Assembly (NCBI GenBank): GCA_015680685.1
Contig: MNCI01004556.1
Span: 385,108-449,107, forward strand
Direction: 5' to 3'
Source: Gnetum montanum
Lineage: Eukaryota; Streptophyta; Gnetopsida; Gnetales; Gnetaceae
DNA: 64,000 bases
Position 1 is the stretch's first letter. Each line of letters begins with the position of its first letter. Below are positions 33,561 to 46,560 of this stretch, in pieces. Under the pieces are notes generated by a model. It saw only the letters and a list, made by a program, of their open reading frames with translations, had not been told where the DNA came from and searched no databases. The position numbers and the translations under genes are program-made.

Positions 33561-35916
33561 AACTAAATTTGAATTAGTCCTTGAGGGATATTGAAATTGA
33601 TATTAAGCAGCTAGATAGTCATACATAGAGGTTAATGCATCTCACCATGGATAGCATCAAACATAAACATGTAACTAGCATGCATATAAACATCATAAAC
33701 AAAATATTATTGGAGTGATTACTATTTCTTTACATTATATAAATTATCTAAATTTAATAGCTACTATCGCTTTATACCTTCAACACCAAAAGGAGATTTC
33801 ATCATAATCCAAACCTAATTATTAATAATGCAGGATAGCATCCTCACTCAATTTCATAATGAAAAAAGTTGGATGCTATTACTAGAGGTACACATTAAGA
33901 TTTTTAGAAAAATACGTGAATCATGTCTACATGATCTACATAGGTCATGAAGGAATAAAAAATCCATGAAGAATATCACAGGTTGCTAAATATATTTATA
34001 AGAAGTTGGTTATAACATTGCAACCCTAGGCCATGACAAAATAAATAGGCCATGATGCATCCTAGATTATCATAAAAAAATATGAAGTTCATATTGTCAC
34101 AACTATCACTTATATCTATAATGTTTTAACCTCTAAGAAAAGGAAATAGGTTGAAAAAATAATTTTTAATCAAAAAAATCTAATTTCTAAAGTTTAATGC
34201 CCCTAAACCAAAAAAGGAATTAATTAGTCATTAAATTAACCTAAAATATAATTAAAATTGCAATATATTAAGATAATAATGGTAGAAACTCATATCTAAT
34301 CTAAAATCTAAGAAATAACATTGATAAAGCATTAATTCGATGCATCACTATCCAAGAACCCTATCATGAAAAAATCCTAACCAATCAAAATTGAAACAAA
34401 AAGGTATAATAATAAATTTTACCTAAGAATCAATTCATTATAAGTAAAACCCTTGTATGACTAAGATCTCCTACCAATACTCTAAGCTTATATATAAATG
34501 CTAGATCATAAATCAATTTAAGAATAAATCTAAAAATAAGATCCTACAAGGATAAATTAAAACTAATGGAAATTTAGGAAGGTTGCAGAAGCTTAGAGTA
34601 TGGCTTCTTCTCCTACATTGGTAAAGTATCCTTGTCTAGCTTTCTCTTCTAGATGTTGGCAATGCAAATGAATGGTTTTTAATGAAATTATTACCAAGTA
34701 TTTATACTTATAAGGACACGTTAGTATTTTTTTCACTAATTCTAATAGATGAATAAAACTTTTAAAAAATTGATAAGAAAAAAATTCCTATTCTATAATG
34801 GCTAAGGTACAAAAAAGCTCTAAAGATAATTTATAAAACTAAACATCAAGACAATTGAACTTTCTTTATAAAAACAGAGAAATAGACATGATATAATAAA
34901 ATAGTATTTTATTAAACCAAATCATACCTTCAAATAAAAAAAATAGAGAAGATAAAGATTGAAAAAAAAAACATATACAGTAAATTACCTTATTCACTCA
35001 TTCATTTCATCATTTAAAATAAAGTAGATTATTCTTACAAATAACTATAGACCACACATTCATGGCTTGACTAACAACTAACCTATGATGGATATTGTCA
35101 TTTTAAAAATATAAAGAATTTCTAGCAAACCACCACTGATAAAGTTGACAATGGCATAATTATAATACTCTCCCTACTTAACCTAGATAATGAAGGTATT
35201 ACATTAGTATAGACCCTTAGTCATGGCAACCATCTAAGTGTAGAAAGAATATAGTTATGCCAATAGAGCATGGAAAGAAAATGTTAAAAAATAATGCAAC
35301 ACTAAAATGAAACTTGAATGTCATGATCTCAAAATGACACAAAATCAACAATAGTAGGAAACCATGAAATAAGAATGATGAGTGCAATAGTATACTAAAT
35401 TCATTAGAATGTTAATAACCAAAGAGATTTAAAAAAGATCAGAATATAAAAGTAGATGAACAATGGTATAATAAACATAATACATCAAAAGTATACAACA
35501 TCTAAAAAAATACATTAAAAGAAAGCTTTGGATGTCAAATTTTGGCTCAATGCCTAAATTTATCTTTATTAACTAATTCACATTTCAAGTTTAAAATGTT
35601 AGAAGTCATAGTTATTTTTTAAGGAAAAGTTATAAAAATTAAAGTCTTGGCAAAAAATATCATAAAGGATGGGTTAAATTTCATATGAAGAAAGGGCCAA
35701 TCCTTTTTCTCAAACTAGAAATGGAGATCATAAGCTTCCATGTAACATAAGTTGAACTAATGAAGAGTGAAAAAGCATGAGTACTGTTATTTTATTCTTC
35801 CTTCTCTCTTACTCTAATCTCAATCCTCTATTAATGATTAATGAATCTCTTTAAGATTTCTTCAATTCAATGATTTCTTAATTTCATTTCAAAGTAAAGA
35901 TATCTCATAAGATTGT
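33561..35916. other. No gene; probable minus-strand element debris
   Basis: AT-rich non-coding. On the minus strand TTGGTAGGAGATCTT (34477-34463) resembles a decayed Met-tRNA primer site, and TGTAATACCTTC at 35203 resembles an LTR start. Together with 33073-33560 these hint at one collapsed element, but the LTR bodies do not align convincingly. Confidence 0.3.
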
Positions 35917-36764
35917 TGATAAATCACTCAATGAGTTATGTTGAAATACATGCATCAATGCATCCTCATCGACACATGGGTAGATGCATCAAGGTAGTGT
36001 ATAGCCTATATAAATGCACACTCCCACCGCATTTATGGCACCATTAAGTCAATAGAGTATCCAAGTTCTTGTATTTTTCTTCCATTAGAGTTAGAATATT
36101 TTCTAATTTCCTATAGTAGCACTTCAAGGATTATATGGATCCTTATTCAAACATCAATGTACTTGAACACTTTGATGTGCTAGAAATAAAGAAGAGATTC
36201 TTGGAACTCCTTGCAACACTTAAGAATAGTATAATGTTTCCATTAATGCACTTCATTGCTATGCATTTTATGCTCATTTTCCTTGTTAACTAATTCTCTT
36301 AATAATCAAACATAAGTATGATTACCTCAAACATATTGTTAACACTTGGTAATCCCAACAATGTTATTACTTGGTCTGCCCAATAGCCTAACAATTGGTA
36401 ACCTAATAGTGTTTCTAACAAGTTCAAGATATGCACAAAAGGTGGGCCCAAATGCTTATGTTAGGATAGTTAGATTAGGGCACTAAATAGTTAAATAATT
36501 AGTCATTAATTAATTCTCTCTTTGCTCCACACTTAGACTAAATAAAATAAAATATAAAAGTAATAAAAATCATGTGCCTTGACTTACACTTAACCATACC
36601 CTTACACTTACACATGTAAAGCCAAGAAGACAACAATCACATCTTTAAGGCACTACCTTTCCTATTGTGCATTTAGAAGCTAAAGTCCATAGAATTTGAC
36701 TAGATCAATAATGTAATGCTTATGACTTGTATGATTAGGCATAGGGACTACTCGTTGCTCATCA
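35917..36764 (+). mobile_element. 5' LTR of copy C
   Basis: TGATAAATCACTC at the start, GTTGCTCATCA at the end; 848 bp. U3 carries CATCAATGCATCCTCATCGA-type repeats, then CCTATATAAATG (about 36005). AATAAAG near 36186. Short tandem repeats on ACTTGGTAATCCCAACAATG at 36340-36420. Confidence 0.9.
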
Positions 36765-36784
36765 TTGGCATCATTTCTAAGGAC
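36765..36784 (+). other. Primer-binding site, tRNA-Asp type (decayed)
   Basis: TTGGCATCATTTCTAAGGAC directly after the LTR. It fits the Asp-tRNA-complementary site used by Athila/Tat elements (TGGCGCCGTTGCCGGGGA). Most differences are C-to-T or G-to-A changes. Confidence 0.6.
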
Positions 36785-36915
36785 ATTAGTTAGATAAGTA
36801 TGCTACATAGGAAAGATTATGAAATTATCTATGGATGTTATAGAAGAACACTTAAAGAAAAATCATCAAAAAACATAAGTTTACTAATGCATGTTTCTTT
36901 TGAAAAATCATTGAT

Positions 36916-38589
36916 ATGGCTTCTTCTTGCAAGGAAGATTCTCCACCACCATTTGTAAGAGAATCCACTCAAAGGAAAGAAGGCCAAAAGATGTAAGTAC
37001 CCCAACAATTCAACTTTGTATATACCCATTTGGATGCTTACACTCTAGATTTTACCTTCATCCTACATTAGGATAAGTAGCTATGATGGAGGAACATGGA
37101 GGGAAACATTGTGTTTCCTCCTTACCAATATGTTCCTACCATGCTATTTAATAATCTCATCAAGTTGGACATTGTTGGACTTAATGTGAAGTATGAGATT
37201 CAAGACCATTTTTATTAAGATTATGATCCCACAAAGGCCCAATTGAAGAAAGATCGGCAAATGAAGGCTCAATATGAGGCTTAAGAAGAAAAAATGTTTC
37301 CTAACCACTTGTTCCTGCAAACCAACAAAGAAGGTGAGGACTTCTTTTTTGATGCCTCTCAATACAAATATTCTCCTCCCTTCCTTCAGAAGGAGACCCT
37401 TACCTTGCAATTGTAGTAAAGTGTGGACAACCATAGTAATGGCAAGAATGAGTCTCAAGATTAGGAAGCCTTAAAAGGTGGTAACCAAGGTATGAATAAT
37501 GAAAAGCACCAAGATAAGGATAAACATGGTGATAAAGGTAGGGATCAAAGAAGAGGAAGTAGTAGGAATCATTCTGGTGTTGGTTCTCCTCCCTCTGCTC
37601 TTTCATCAACCTCCTCATTGTCTTCCTCCTCCAACTTTGATAGGAGAAGTAGAGGCCAAGACTATATCAGAAACAAGATAGATTGGGATGATGATGAATG
37701 GTAGGATAGGGATGATCATAGATCCTACTAGGATAATAAGAACTAGGGGCATGAGTAACAACGTGGGGAAGAAAATCACAGAGAATGAAGACATAGCAGG
37801 ACTCACAATAGGCATCATAGCCATAATAGGGATCACAAAAATTGTCATGACTATGATGGGTCACTGCCAGCCACTAGAAATATACTGAATATTTAATAGG
37901 CTATCAAAATTTCCACCAGGAACTTGAAGGATAGCTACATTTAATGGCTGGATATGAACAATATACCTAAGTTTGAAGGGGGATACAATTTAGATCCACA
38001 TAATCATTTGCAAGCCTTCCATGATGCCTGTGCCATGTAGAATGTATAAAATGAATATAAAAAGCTAAAATTATTCCCAAGGACACTCATAAAGGAGGTA
38101 GAATATTGGTACCAATCCTTGGAACTAGAATCTATTTAACAATGGAATAAAAAAGTTAGAGTTGTTCAACAACTAGTACCAACTGTCCTCCAGAGTGTCC
38201 AATCTAAGAAGGAAAATCCAAGGGTGGAAATAAGGTACTCATGAGTCCTTGGATGCAACCATGGGTAAGTACTACTCTTGGTGCATTGATGCCTAGGTCA
38301 TAGATACTCAAAGGAACTAGCTATGCCATATCATAGATGGGCTTAGAACTGAAGCAAGGAGAACCCTTGGGATATATGCCCAAGGGAATATTTTTGAGCT
38401 AATGATCCATTAGATTCAAAGGCTCACCTAGAAAGTGACCAAAGAGGAAAGAGATCTGAAAAAGTAAGAAAGTCCAAAAGAATACCACAAAGATCTATAA
38501 TATCCATTCATAGGGAATAAGAGCTAACATCCAAAGCCCCCTAGAAAGAAAGCTAGTTGAAAGAATAAAATGCATAGGTGGATTTCTTT
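36916..38589 (+). pseudogene. gag, 5' part (copy C)
   Basis: ATG at 36916 (MASSCKEDSPPPFVRESTQR). Degenerate capsid region follows. A Ser/Arg/Asp-rich low-complexity part (37492-37704, with SSTSSLSSSSNFDRRSRG) matches the low-complexity part of copy B. Then DSYIQWLDMNNIPKFEGGYN-like residues (about 37930; TAA replaces Gln), PRTLIKEVEYWYQSLELES (about 38080), and the DGLRTEARRTLGIYAQGN-type motif (about 38335-38390). Broken by an insertion downstream; the gag end resumes at about 40491. Confidence 0.7.
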
Positions 38590-40490
38590 CTACAACAATC
38601 AAACTAACATTAACCTATAAAATTAAAACAAAATCAACAATGCCTAAATCTAGCTTTGAAATAGGTCAATCAATATTAATTTTATGAGTTAAGAGATAAT
38701 TTTAAAAAGAAATAGCCATAGTAAAATATCTGTGCAAGATTCATTAGATTAAAAAATCAAACTTTTTTTATTCAACCTAAAAAGANTCAGACTTGAAAAG
38801 TTATAAGAAAAAAAGTATAATTCAATATTTAGATCCAAGATTTATGCATTTAAATGGGAAGGGTTCATCAACCAAATTCTAACCAAAACCCAATAATTCA
38901 AAAATTTTAAAATATTCACAACTATCCATGGGCCCAAGGATACTCTCACTTTCTGTCGAAGGTACCAATCCTCATATTATAGATCCCCTACCCTTGTTGG
39001 CAATCTTTCTTCAAAAATGCCTCAAATCATTATGGGTGTTTCTGAATCATTATAGAAATAACTCTCATACAAGTCATTTAGGTGTGATAGTGTAGAGGAT
39101 GGATGGAGAGATCCAAAAAAATTAATAAAGGTTTGAATAGTCTAAGCTTACAACAACAATCTTGATAATTTCATACAAGTATTATGAAGGTGGTTAGGCA
39201 AGTGAGAAGAGAGAAGTTTGAGAAAATCATTCCTTGCTAGCCGCTATCAAACATAACAAAGATGGATCATTTTGCGTCCTTGCTTAGATATCTTGCTTAC
39301 TAGGAGGAATTATTACAACATTGGATTGCTATGCAACACTTGTTTTCTTTCTCCTTGCTATCTCTTGTAGCAGCTACAATCTTCTCTCCCTTCCCAACCA
39401 TGCTCCTTGCTATTGTATCCCCCCCTTTTTTTGTCCTACTTAGCTACTTTTTCCTTATGTATTTTTTTTCCTCTCCTCCTCTCCCTATTTGTAGGTGGAA
39501 TAAGGGATAATGGATGGTTTCTTGTAACTAACTTCTTGGGAACTATTTTTTTTTCTTTTATTTCTTTTAAAAGTTCTCTCTCTCTCTTTTTCAAAAATGA
39601 GTCATGAGTTCAATTCTCTTCATGATCACTAAAAAAATTAATAAAATTTATATCTTCATAGGTTGTAGGTTCAATTCCTAAATCAATAATTTTTGATATT
39701 TTAGAATTCAAATTTTTCAAGATATTAGGTTCAATTCCTCTTGATAATTACAAAACATTATAGCATAATATCTATCTCTTTATCATTCAGAATTGTCATA
39801 AGATGCAAGGAAAAATTTTTCAAAATAAATTCATGATAAGGGTAATTCTAGATAAATAATTAAATAAGGCACCTTCTTTTCTAGATCATCAACAATGTGA
39901 ATTTTTCCATTGCCTTACAAGCCTTGAAAGGTCATCACATGACCTTTCTACTACCATGGAGAGGATACTTATACTCTACTATTTTAAACTAAAAGGAACA
40001 ATGCATCACATTTAGATAATATAAAAAATATATAAAGCTATGGTATTTGCACACAATATCCCTTATTCATGGGTCAAGTTGCTCTAACTTGATTCATAGG
40101 TTAAGTTCCTTAGTATGAGCATTCTTTTACATCTCAACATACTTGTTTTAGCTCTTGGGGCACACCTTAGAGTATTTTCCTCTATTTTTCTTTTGCTTCT
40201 TAGCATCTCTATTGAAATAGAATAGAAAATATTTTTTTTTCCATATATTTATTATTATTATTATTTTAAAACATTCCTAGCATGTATTTTAAACCATATT
40301 TCTTATGCATAAAGTATTTAAACATTTAATCATAATACATATAAAAATTTGGTCAACAAATTTATTACTATTTCAATTAGCCAATTCCACCATAGCCCAA
40401 ACAAAGCACACATACAAATTTTCAACAAAACATGCACACAAACTCATAGAAAGATTAACACAATCATTAACACAAAAACTCAAAGAGAAG
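38590..40490. other. Unidentified insertion within copy C gag
   Basis: Gag similarity to copy B stops near 38590 and resumes near 40491. The inserted part is AT-rich with T-runs near 39420-39580 and short (ATT)n at 40250. It shows three repeats of GGTTCAATTCCT-type motif (39605-39740). No coding region, no clear LTR ends and no secure target duplication were found. Confidence 0.5.
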
Positions 40491-41470
40491 TAGTTCATTA
40501 CAAGATACCTCCATCCATCAAAGGGAGGTCCATTTCTATGAGAATGCAAAGGAGGCACCACTTGATGAATTAGTGCAAAGGAAAACCTTGTTGATTCAAA
40601 AATCTATTACTAAAATTTTGGCTAAGATTGAAAAAATCTGGAATTCCTTGGATGAGAAATTCCAAGATTCTCTAAAGATTTTTGAAGAATGTAACCATCA
40701 TGGAGATAGTGGTTGTAAGCTAAAGAAGAAAAAGGATGCTTAACAAGAATATCATAGAGATAAATGTAAACCTATTGCAGTAGAGGAGGTTGCAGATTCA
40801 AAAAAATGATGATGATGGTTGTGACATATGCCAATATGAACATCCCAAGGGATCTTTCCCTGACTTGTCATACCTCTAAGAATCTAAGGTATATGCTGTA
40901 AATTCTAGATTGGAAAAACAAAAAGCACCCAGGTCATTGCCTTATCCACATGGTAACTATCGGTAGTAGCTCCACAAAAAGCTTGCTATCCAAGTGGAGT
41001 GCCATATCAATCTCATTAAAAATACCAGTGGTGGAAACATCCACAATCATGGGGGATGCCACCTTTAAGGCCACAGTATCCTTATCACTAATTGGATCCA
41101 TATGGGTATTATGTTTAATAGCCAATCTCTCCACATGACTCTTCTAATCACACTTCCTTCCCACATCACTATTATTCTTTTGAATACTACAGAGCATCTT
41201 CACCAAGGGAGGAGTCCCCATTTTCCTACTATCCTCCTTAACACTCTTCCACTAATGCACCACCATCTTCAACTTCTCTACCACCTGCTCCATCCATGCA
41301 GGGTAAGATACCTACTTAAGAATAGCATAGGAATGCTACAAGGGTAGTAAACTTATAGCTAGCTCTTCAGTTAAGGGGTTCTAAATTCAAAAAATTTGCA
41401 AAGCCCTAACAAACACCTTTAGCTATTAACCCTACTACTTCCACCTCTGAAATTTCTATCAAGAAACCTT
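40491..41470 (+). pseudogene. gag 3' part and linker (copy C)
   Basis: Resumes with VHYKIPPSIKGRS, then frame-shifted KIWNSLDEKFQDSLKIFEEC (about 40630-40690) and CDICQYEHPKGSFPDLSYL (about 40820-40875), equivalents of the copy B gag end. The Pro/Gln/Tyr-rich linker follows. The CQYxHPKG motif is conserved between B and C. Confidence 0.7.
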
Positions 41471-41479
41471 TGAACCAAA

Positions 41480-42005
41480 GTGCTCCCTAGTTGCACATTG
41501 TCATGTTGACCCATGTGGTCATAGATTGAATCAAGCCTAGCCATATTCCCAAGAAGAGATTTGATCCTAGGAGTCCTCTTATCCACTTACAGATTACCAA
41601 AAATGAACTATGTAAGGCTATTTTGGACTTAGGATTTGAAGTTAACTTGATTTCACAACAAATGTACAAACCCTGGAACTTACCATCCTTAAAAAAGAGC
41701 AACATCAAATTGGAGTTTGTAGATCAATCCATGATTACTGCTTTGGGATTGGTGGAAGACATCATGAACACTGTTTTTGGGTGGTCATATCTTACCAATT
41801 TTTTGGTAATCCATGTGGAAAATAGCAAAGGGAACTTCCCTATCATCATGAGAAGAACATGGCTAAGCACTATAGATGCAAGGTTGGGGATTAGAGACCT
41901 TTCCTTGAAAATTTTCAAGGAAAATAAATTTGAAGAAATTGAGAAGAAGAGACTTCCATGCATCATGTATAGTGACACATGGTGCTATTGTATGAAAAAA
42001 CTATG
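41480..42005 (+). pseudogene. Aspartic protease (copy C)
   Basis: LHIVMLTHVVID, stop, KPSHIPKKRFDPRSPLIHLQ, then CKAILDLGFEVNLISQQMYK, with the catalytic DLG characteristic of Athila/Tat proteases. The open part (41623-42006) continues through SNIKLEFVDQSMITALGLVE and SKGNFPIIMRRTWLSTIDAR (LGRPWL-type motif, partly lost). Better preserved than in copy B. Confidence 0.82.
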
Positions 42006-42289
42006 AATAGTCAAGAGCACATCACTTCAGGCATGTAATCAATGTCTAGGTATCATAGAGTTTCAAACATGCCTATACACAACTACCACTAAATAGGAGG
42101 GTACTCAGTGGATGACAACTAAAAATGAGGTTGAATCAACAATATGCATGGAACCAACTAATAGCCTTACAAGTTCATTTTTAAAAATCATAAGTTGGAG
42201 TAGATTCATTGTTAACTCTCTGATGAACAAAGAAAATTTAATTAGGGACAGTTAGAAATCCCCAAAACTTTCAAGTAGGTGCCCCTTGA

Positions 42290-43150
42290 ATTAAAGTTTC
42301 TACTGGTAGGAAAGGAGTATGCATTTCTAAACAATGACAAGCCAATAATTATCAATGTCACACTTGTTCCTATATAGAAAAAGAAATTGTTGGAGGTTAC
42401 CAAAAAATGGCCAACAATTTTTTCCTAGTCATATATTGAGTTAACAAGAATTGATCCAAGGATATGCCAACATAGAATTTATACAAGTTTCTCCATTAAA
42501 CCAAAAAGATAGCTAGAAAGACGCTTGAACCCAAAAATCAAGCAAATCATCAAATAGAAGATTGAACAAATTCTTAAGGTTGAGTTCATTTATCCTATTA
42601 AGGATAGTGACTAGGTTAGATAGCTTGTTATTGTTCCCAAAAAAGAGGAAAATGGAGAGTCTATATTGACTTTAGACTATTAAATATGAAAACCTACAAA
42701 AATGATTTCCCATTGTCATTTGTGAATCAAGTGCTAGATACCATTGTGAGACATTGCTACTATAGCTTTCTAGCTATAACCAAATTTAGATCTCACTTGA
42801 AGACTAGGCCAAGATAATATTTACAAGTCCTTGAGGGACTTTTGCATACAAAAAGAGGTCCTTTTTCCTATGCAATTCTCCTACCACATTCCAACGGTTG
42901 GTCTTTAGCAGCTTCTAGCAACAAATCGATAGCAAGGTAGAAGTCTTCATGGATGACTTCTCTACCTATGGGGTTACCTTTGAGTAAGCCTTGGACTATC
43001 TAGATCAAGTTCTTTAATATTATGTAGAAACTAACTTGAGGCTCAATTAGCAAAAGAGCCATCTGATGGTCCAAGAGGGCATTATTTTTGGGCATTGAAT
43101 CTCAAACAAATGGATCAAGGTAAACCTAGAAAAATAAGGGTAATCCAAGG
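42290..43150 (+). pseudogene. Reverse transcriptase (copy C)
   Basis: PLELKFLLVGKEYAFLNNDK starts the linker into RT. LNPKIKQIIK, EFIYPIKDSD and VIVPKKEENGESI mark the fingers. Palm motifs are frame-shifted but recognisable at DNA level against copy B, including GGTAGAAGTCTTCATGGATG for the catalytic EVFMDD (about 42938-42960). A block of about 35 bp around the copy B GYSGYNQIK motif is missing (about 42770). More damaged than copy B. Confidence 0.78.
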
Positions 43151-43159
43151 GATAACTAT

Positions 43160-43765
43160 ATAACTAGAGATAGTGAAAGAAGTGAGGTCATTCCTTGGCC
43201 ACACTAGTTACTATAGATGCTTCATCAAGAACTTCTCAAATATCACCAAGCCATTAGTGGAACTTACAAAGAAAGATGCACCATTCATCTGGACTAGGGA
43301 ATGTGAGCATGCATTCCAACAACTCAAATAGAAGGTCATAGAAACTCTAATTCTACAAGCACTAGACTAGTTTAGGCCATTTCACATTATGATAGATGCA
43401 TCAAACTATGCCTTGAGAGCCATACGTACATAGATGGATGATTATAAATGTCCATACTATATCCATTGTGCAAGCAGAAGCATTGTGTATGCACAACTCA
43501 ACTACACCACCATTAAAAAGGAGTTTATAGCAATGGGATATGCATTATAGAAATTTAGGCATTATGTGCTTGGATATAAAGTTTTAAGGCACACCAACCA
43601 CAATGCCATTTGGTTCTTGATGAACAAGTCAATGGTGAGTTCTCGTATCATATGGTGGTTGGTGATCCTCTAGGAGTTTAATCTATCAATGATAGACTAA
43701 AAGGGAATCAAGAATATGGTAGCTGATCACTTGTCTTAGTTAAGATGGGACAAAAAAGAGGATGA
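43160..43765 (+). pseudogene. RNase H (copy C)
   Basis: [20 protein letters not shown] begins the connection. RNase H follows: [16 protein letters not shown], stop at a usual Gln, PFHIMIDASNYALRAIRT (catalytic Asp kept), ASRSIVYAQLNYTTIKKEF (catalytic Glu region), KFRHYVLGYKVLRHTNHNAI, then the end NMVADHLS. Every internal TAG in this stretch sits where relatives have glutamine. It removed the RNA strand in reverse transcription. Single RNase H, unlike copy E. Confidence 0.85.
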
Positions 43766-43769
43766 GAGT

Positions 43770-45040
43770 CAACTATCTAATTAATTTCTTGATGAACTCC
43801 TCTTTGTTGTTGCTATTCATTCTCAAAATCCCATAGATACAAAATAGTACAATAACATTCTCTCCTATCTACTCACATAGGAGTGAACCATAAGAAGAAA
43901 TAGTAGTTACTTCATTAGGCCAAACCCTTTATGGAAATCAATTATAGCCTCTACAAGGATTATGCAGATGATCTTGTATGATGGTGTGTCCCTAATGTCC
44001 ATTAACTTTGAGTCCTCTAGGACACACATGAAGGTCCTTGTGGGGGCCATTATGATCATTAATATCCTCATGGTAGGATATTATTGGCCCAATATCTTCC
44101 AAGATTCCCATCACTTCTTTCATTCGTATGATAGGTGCCAACATGATGATGGGATGACTGTGCATATGAAAAGGCCACAACAGTGGATCCAATCACTAGA
44201 GCCTTTCAATCTCTAGGGGATTAACTTGATGGGATCCATCAACTTCATGTCAAATGAAATGCCTACATCATCATGGTTGTTGACTATTGCATAAAATGGA
44301 CTAAAGTTGCTACCTTCACTAACTATTCATCATCTATGATAGCCTAGTTTGTACAAAAAAAATGTTGTAAATAGGTTTGATGTGCCATGGGCACTGATTT
44401 CAGATAATGGAACATATTTCACTGGCATCACGTTTCAAAAGCTCATGTAATTCTTGGGAGTTGAACATAAACTAATAACTTTATACCACCCCAAGCCAAC
44501 AGTTAAGCTAATATTAGTAATAGAGAAATTACCAAAATACTAACATGAATAGTTAGTAAATATAGGAAGAACTAGAACAACAAGCTTAATGATGCTCTTT
44601 GGGCTTATCATTCAACATGGAAACTTCCTATTAGATATTCTCCCTATGAGCTCATGCACAAAAAAATTCTAATGTTTCCCACCCAAGCTAAGCTTCATAC
44701 ACTTTAAATAGCCTATGACCTTGACTTGGACTTAAGTCTTTCCCAAAGAGAAAGACGGGTGAATCTCAATATGCTAGAAAAGAATATATTAGTGGTCTTG
44801 TCATTGAATGAAGTGCACAAGGAACATCGAAAACAACATCATGACCTTAATATTTGGAAGGTAAAGTTTCAACTAGGGGATAAGGTGCTCTACTGGAACC
44901 CCATGCACATGCCTCAACAAACAAAACTTCCAAAATTATGGGAGGACACTTACATTATATACAAAACCTTTCCATCTAGGGCCATGATGATATACCATCT
45001 TGATAGCACAAGTAAGAAATGTTTGGCCAGTACCCAATAA
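43770..45040 (+). pseudogene. Integrase (copy C)
   Basis: Zinc-binding part: HMKVLVGAIMIIN and ILMVGYYWPNIFQDSHHF with SYDRCQH (second Cys lost). Core: NLMGSINFM (first Asp position now Asn), frame-shifted WTKVATFTNYSSS, then FDVPWALISDNGTYF (second Asp kept, about 44376-44420), VEHKLITLYHPK. C-terminal block 44726-45040: LSLNEVHKEHRKQHHDLN, FQLGDKVLYWNPMHMPQ. The only copy in the window holding the whole integrase. Confidence 0.83.
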
Positions 45041-46560
45041 CTCAAACCTTTCCTTGAACACAAAACAACCAATGGAAACAATGCTCAACCAATGGCCAAG
45101 CATGCTCAATCTTTTGAATCTCCCCCTTCCAACTTAGTCATGGGGAAGATGGCCATCCATGTTGATATTCTACAAAGTGGCTCTTTAGTTTTTAACTTTT
45201 TTATTTTACATCATTTTTCATAAATTTTTTATTTTCTTGAATATTTTACAATTTTTCTATATTTTTCTTTATTTGGACTTTTCTTAAATTTGTTCCTTTT
45301 CTTTTTTTCCATCAAAACATTGGTGCCAAATACAACTATTGATTGATGATGGTTTATAACTTGCATTTTTCACTTGATTGCAAACAACTAGATTTCATCT
45401 TATAATTTTGACATTAATTAATGGAACATTGATTTTTTCATGATATTAGATAGTGAGTTCATGTCATCCACTATTTCACACAACTCTATGGTGTTTCCTC
45501 ATTTTGAAAATATGATATCCTTTCTTAATAATAACTTACAATGAATTTGTGAGCATGGTACTTTCCAAACTTAGGAAGAATTAAGTGGATGAAAAAGGAT
45601 GTGACTTTAAGGGGATTTATCACATTTTTCACCTACCTACCAATTGGGGTTGCATGAGTATTTCCATGGATTCCTCACTATTCCTACATTGAGCAATAAA
45701 TAGGAAGTAATATCCTTACATGATGTGGTTCCCATTGGCAAAATAGAAAAAAAATGAAAATTCATAGCACACCCCTTAGACATAATAATAGGCTACAAGC
45801 ACTAGTTATGGGGCTGGAAACACATGTTACCCATGCTTGAAGGAACCCCTATAACTAAGACTTCATGCTTCTCCTTTCTTCTTTCTTTGGAATGGTAAGT
45901 GATCTACAAGAATGTTCCTATACCTTGGATGATGGAATGTTCTAATGTGCCAAAGAAAAGTCACTAGAAGTGGATGATCTTGATTTTGACTAAGGATGGA
46001 TGCTATTAGGTCATACTAATCACATCCTCCATAAGGGACTTCATTTGACCAAAATGCGAGACTCCAGTCCATACTCTCTCTCTCTCTCTCTCATCCACGG
46101 ATTCTTCCCATGTACCACCTTACTACCTTTTCTTATGATTGTATCAATGGGTTGATTTTGAGATGATCTTAATTCTTTAATGGTTTCTCTAGTGATTTAG
46201 TTTTAACAATCCACAGCCATTAATCATCCTTGGGGTCCATGGACTTCTTGGTTTGAGGGCATGAAGGGCATTAAGGAAATAAACCTGCTATGGGGGAGGA
46301 TCCACTTACATACATCTTGGTTGGGATGATTAAGTTCCTTATCCCTTAGGCATTGTTCTTTCAAAACCTTTATTGTCCACCTTAGTGCATCTAGTTTTTA
46401 CATTCCTTGACGATTAATCTCTTACTAAACCTCCTTTCCAAATGTATTCCTAGCGCTATTCAATCATTTGTTCTTAATCTAGGCTTTTCTAGCTTCCTCT
46501 AGACCTCAATTTCATGGAAAGACTCCTTTTTCTTACTTAGGTTTTTTAATTGTAAAAATT
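45041..46560 (+). other. Post-integrase spacer (copy C)
   Basis: Purine tract GTCATGGGGAAGATGG at 45137, then non-coding sequence collinear with A and B. A (CT)n run lies at 46074-46092. Confidence 0.65.

Noticed and set aside
39600-39745. tRNA gene suggested by GGTTCAATTCC motifs (like a T-arm)
   Set aside because: Three copies lie in AT-rich DNA without A-box, anticodon arm or acceptor stem.
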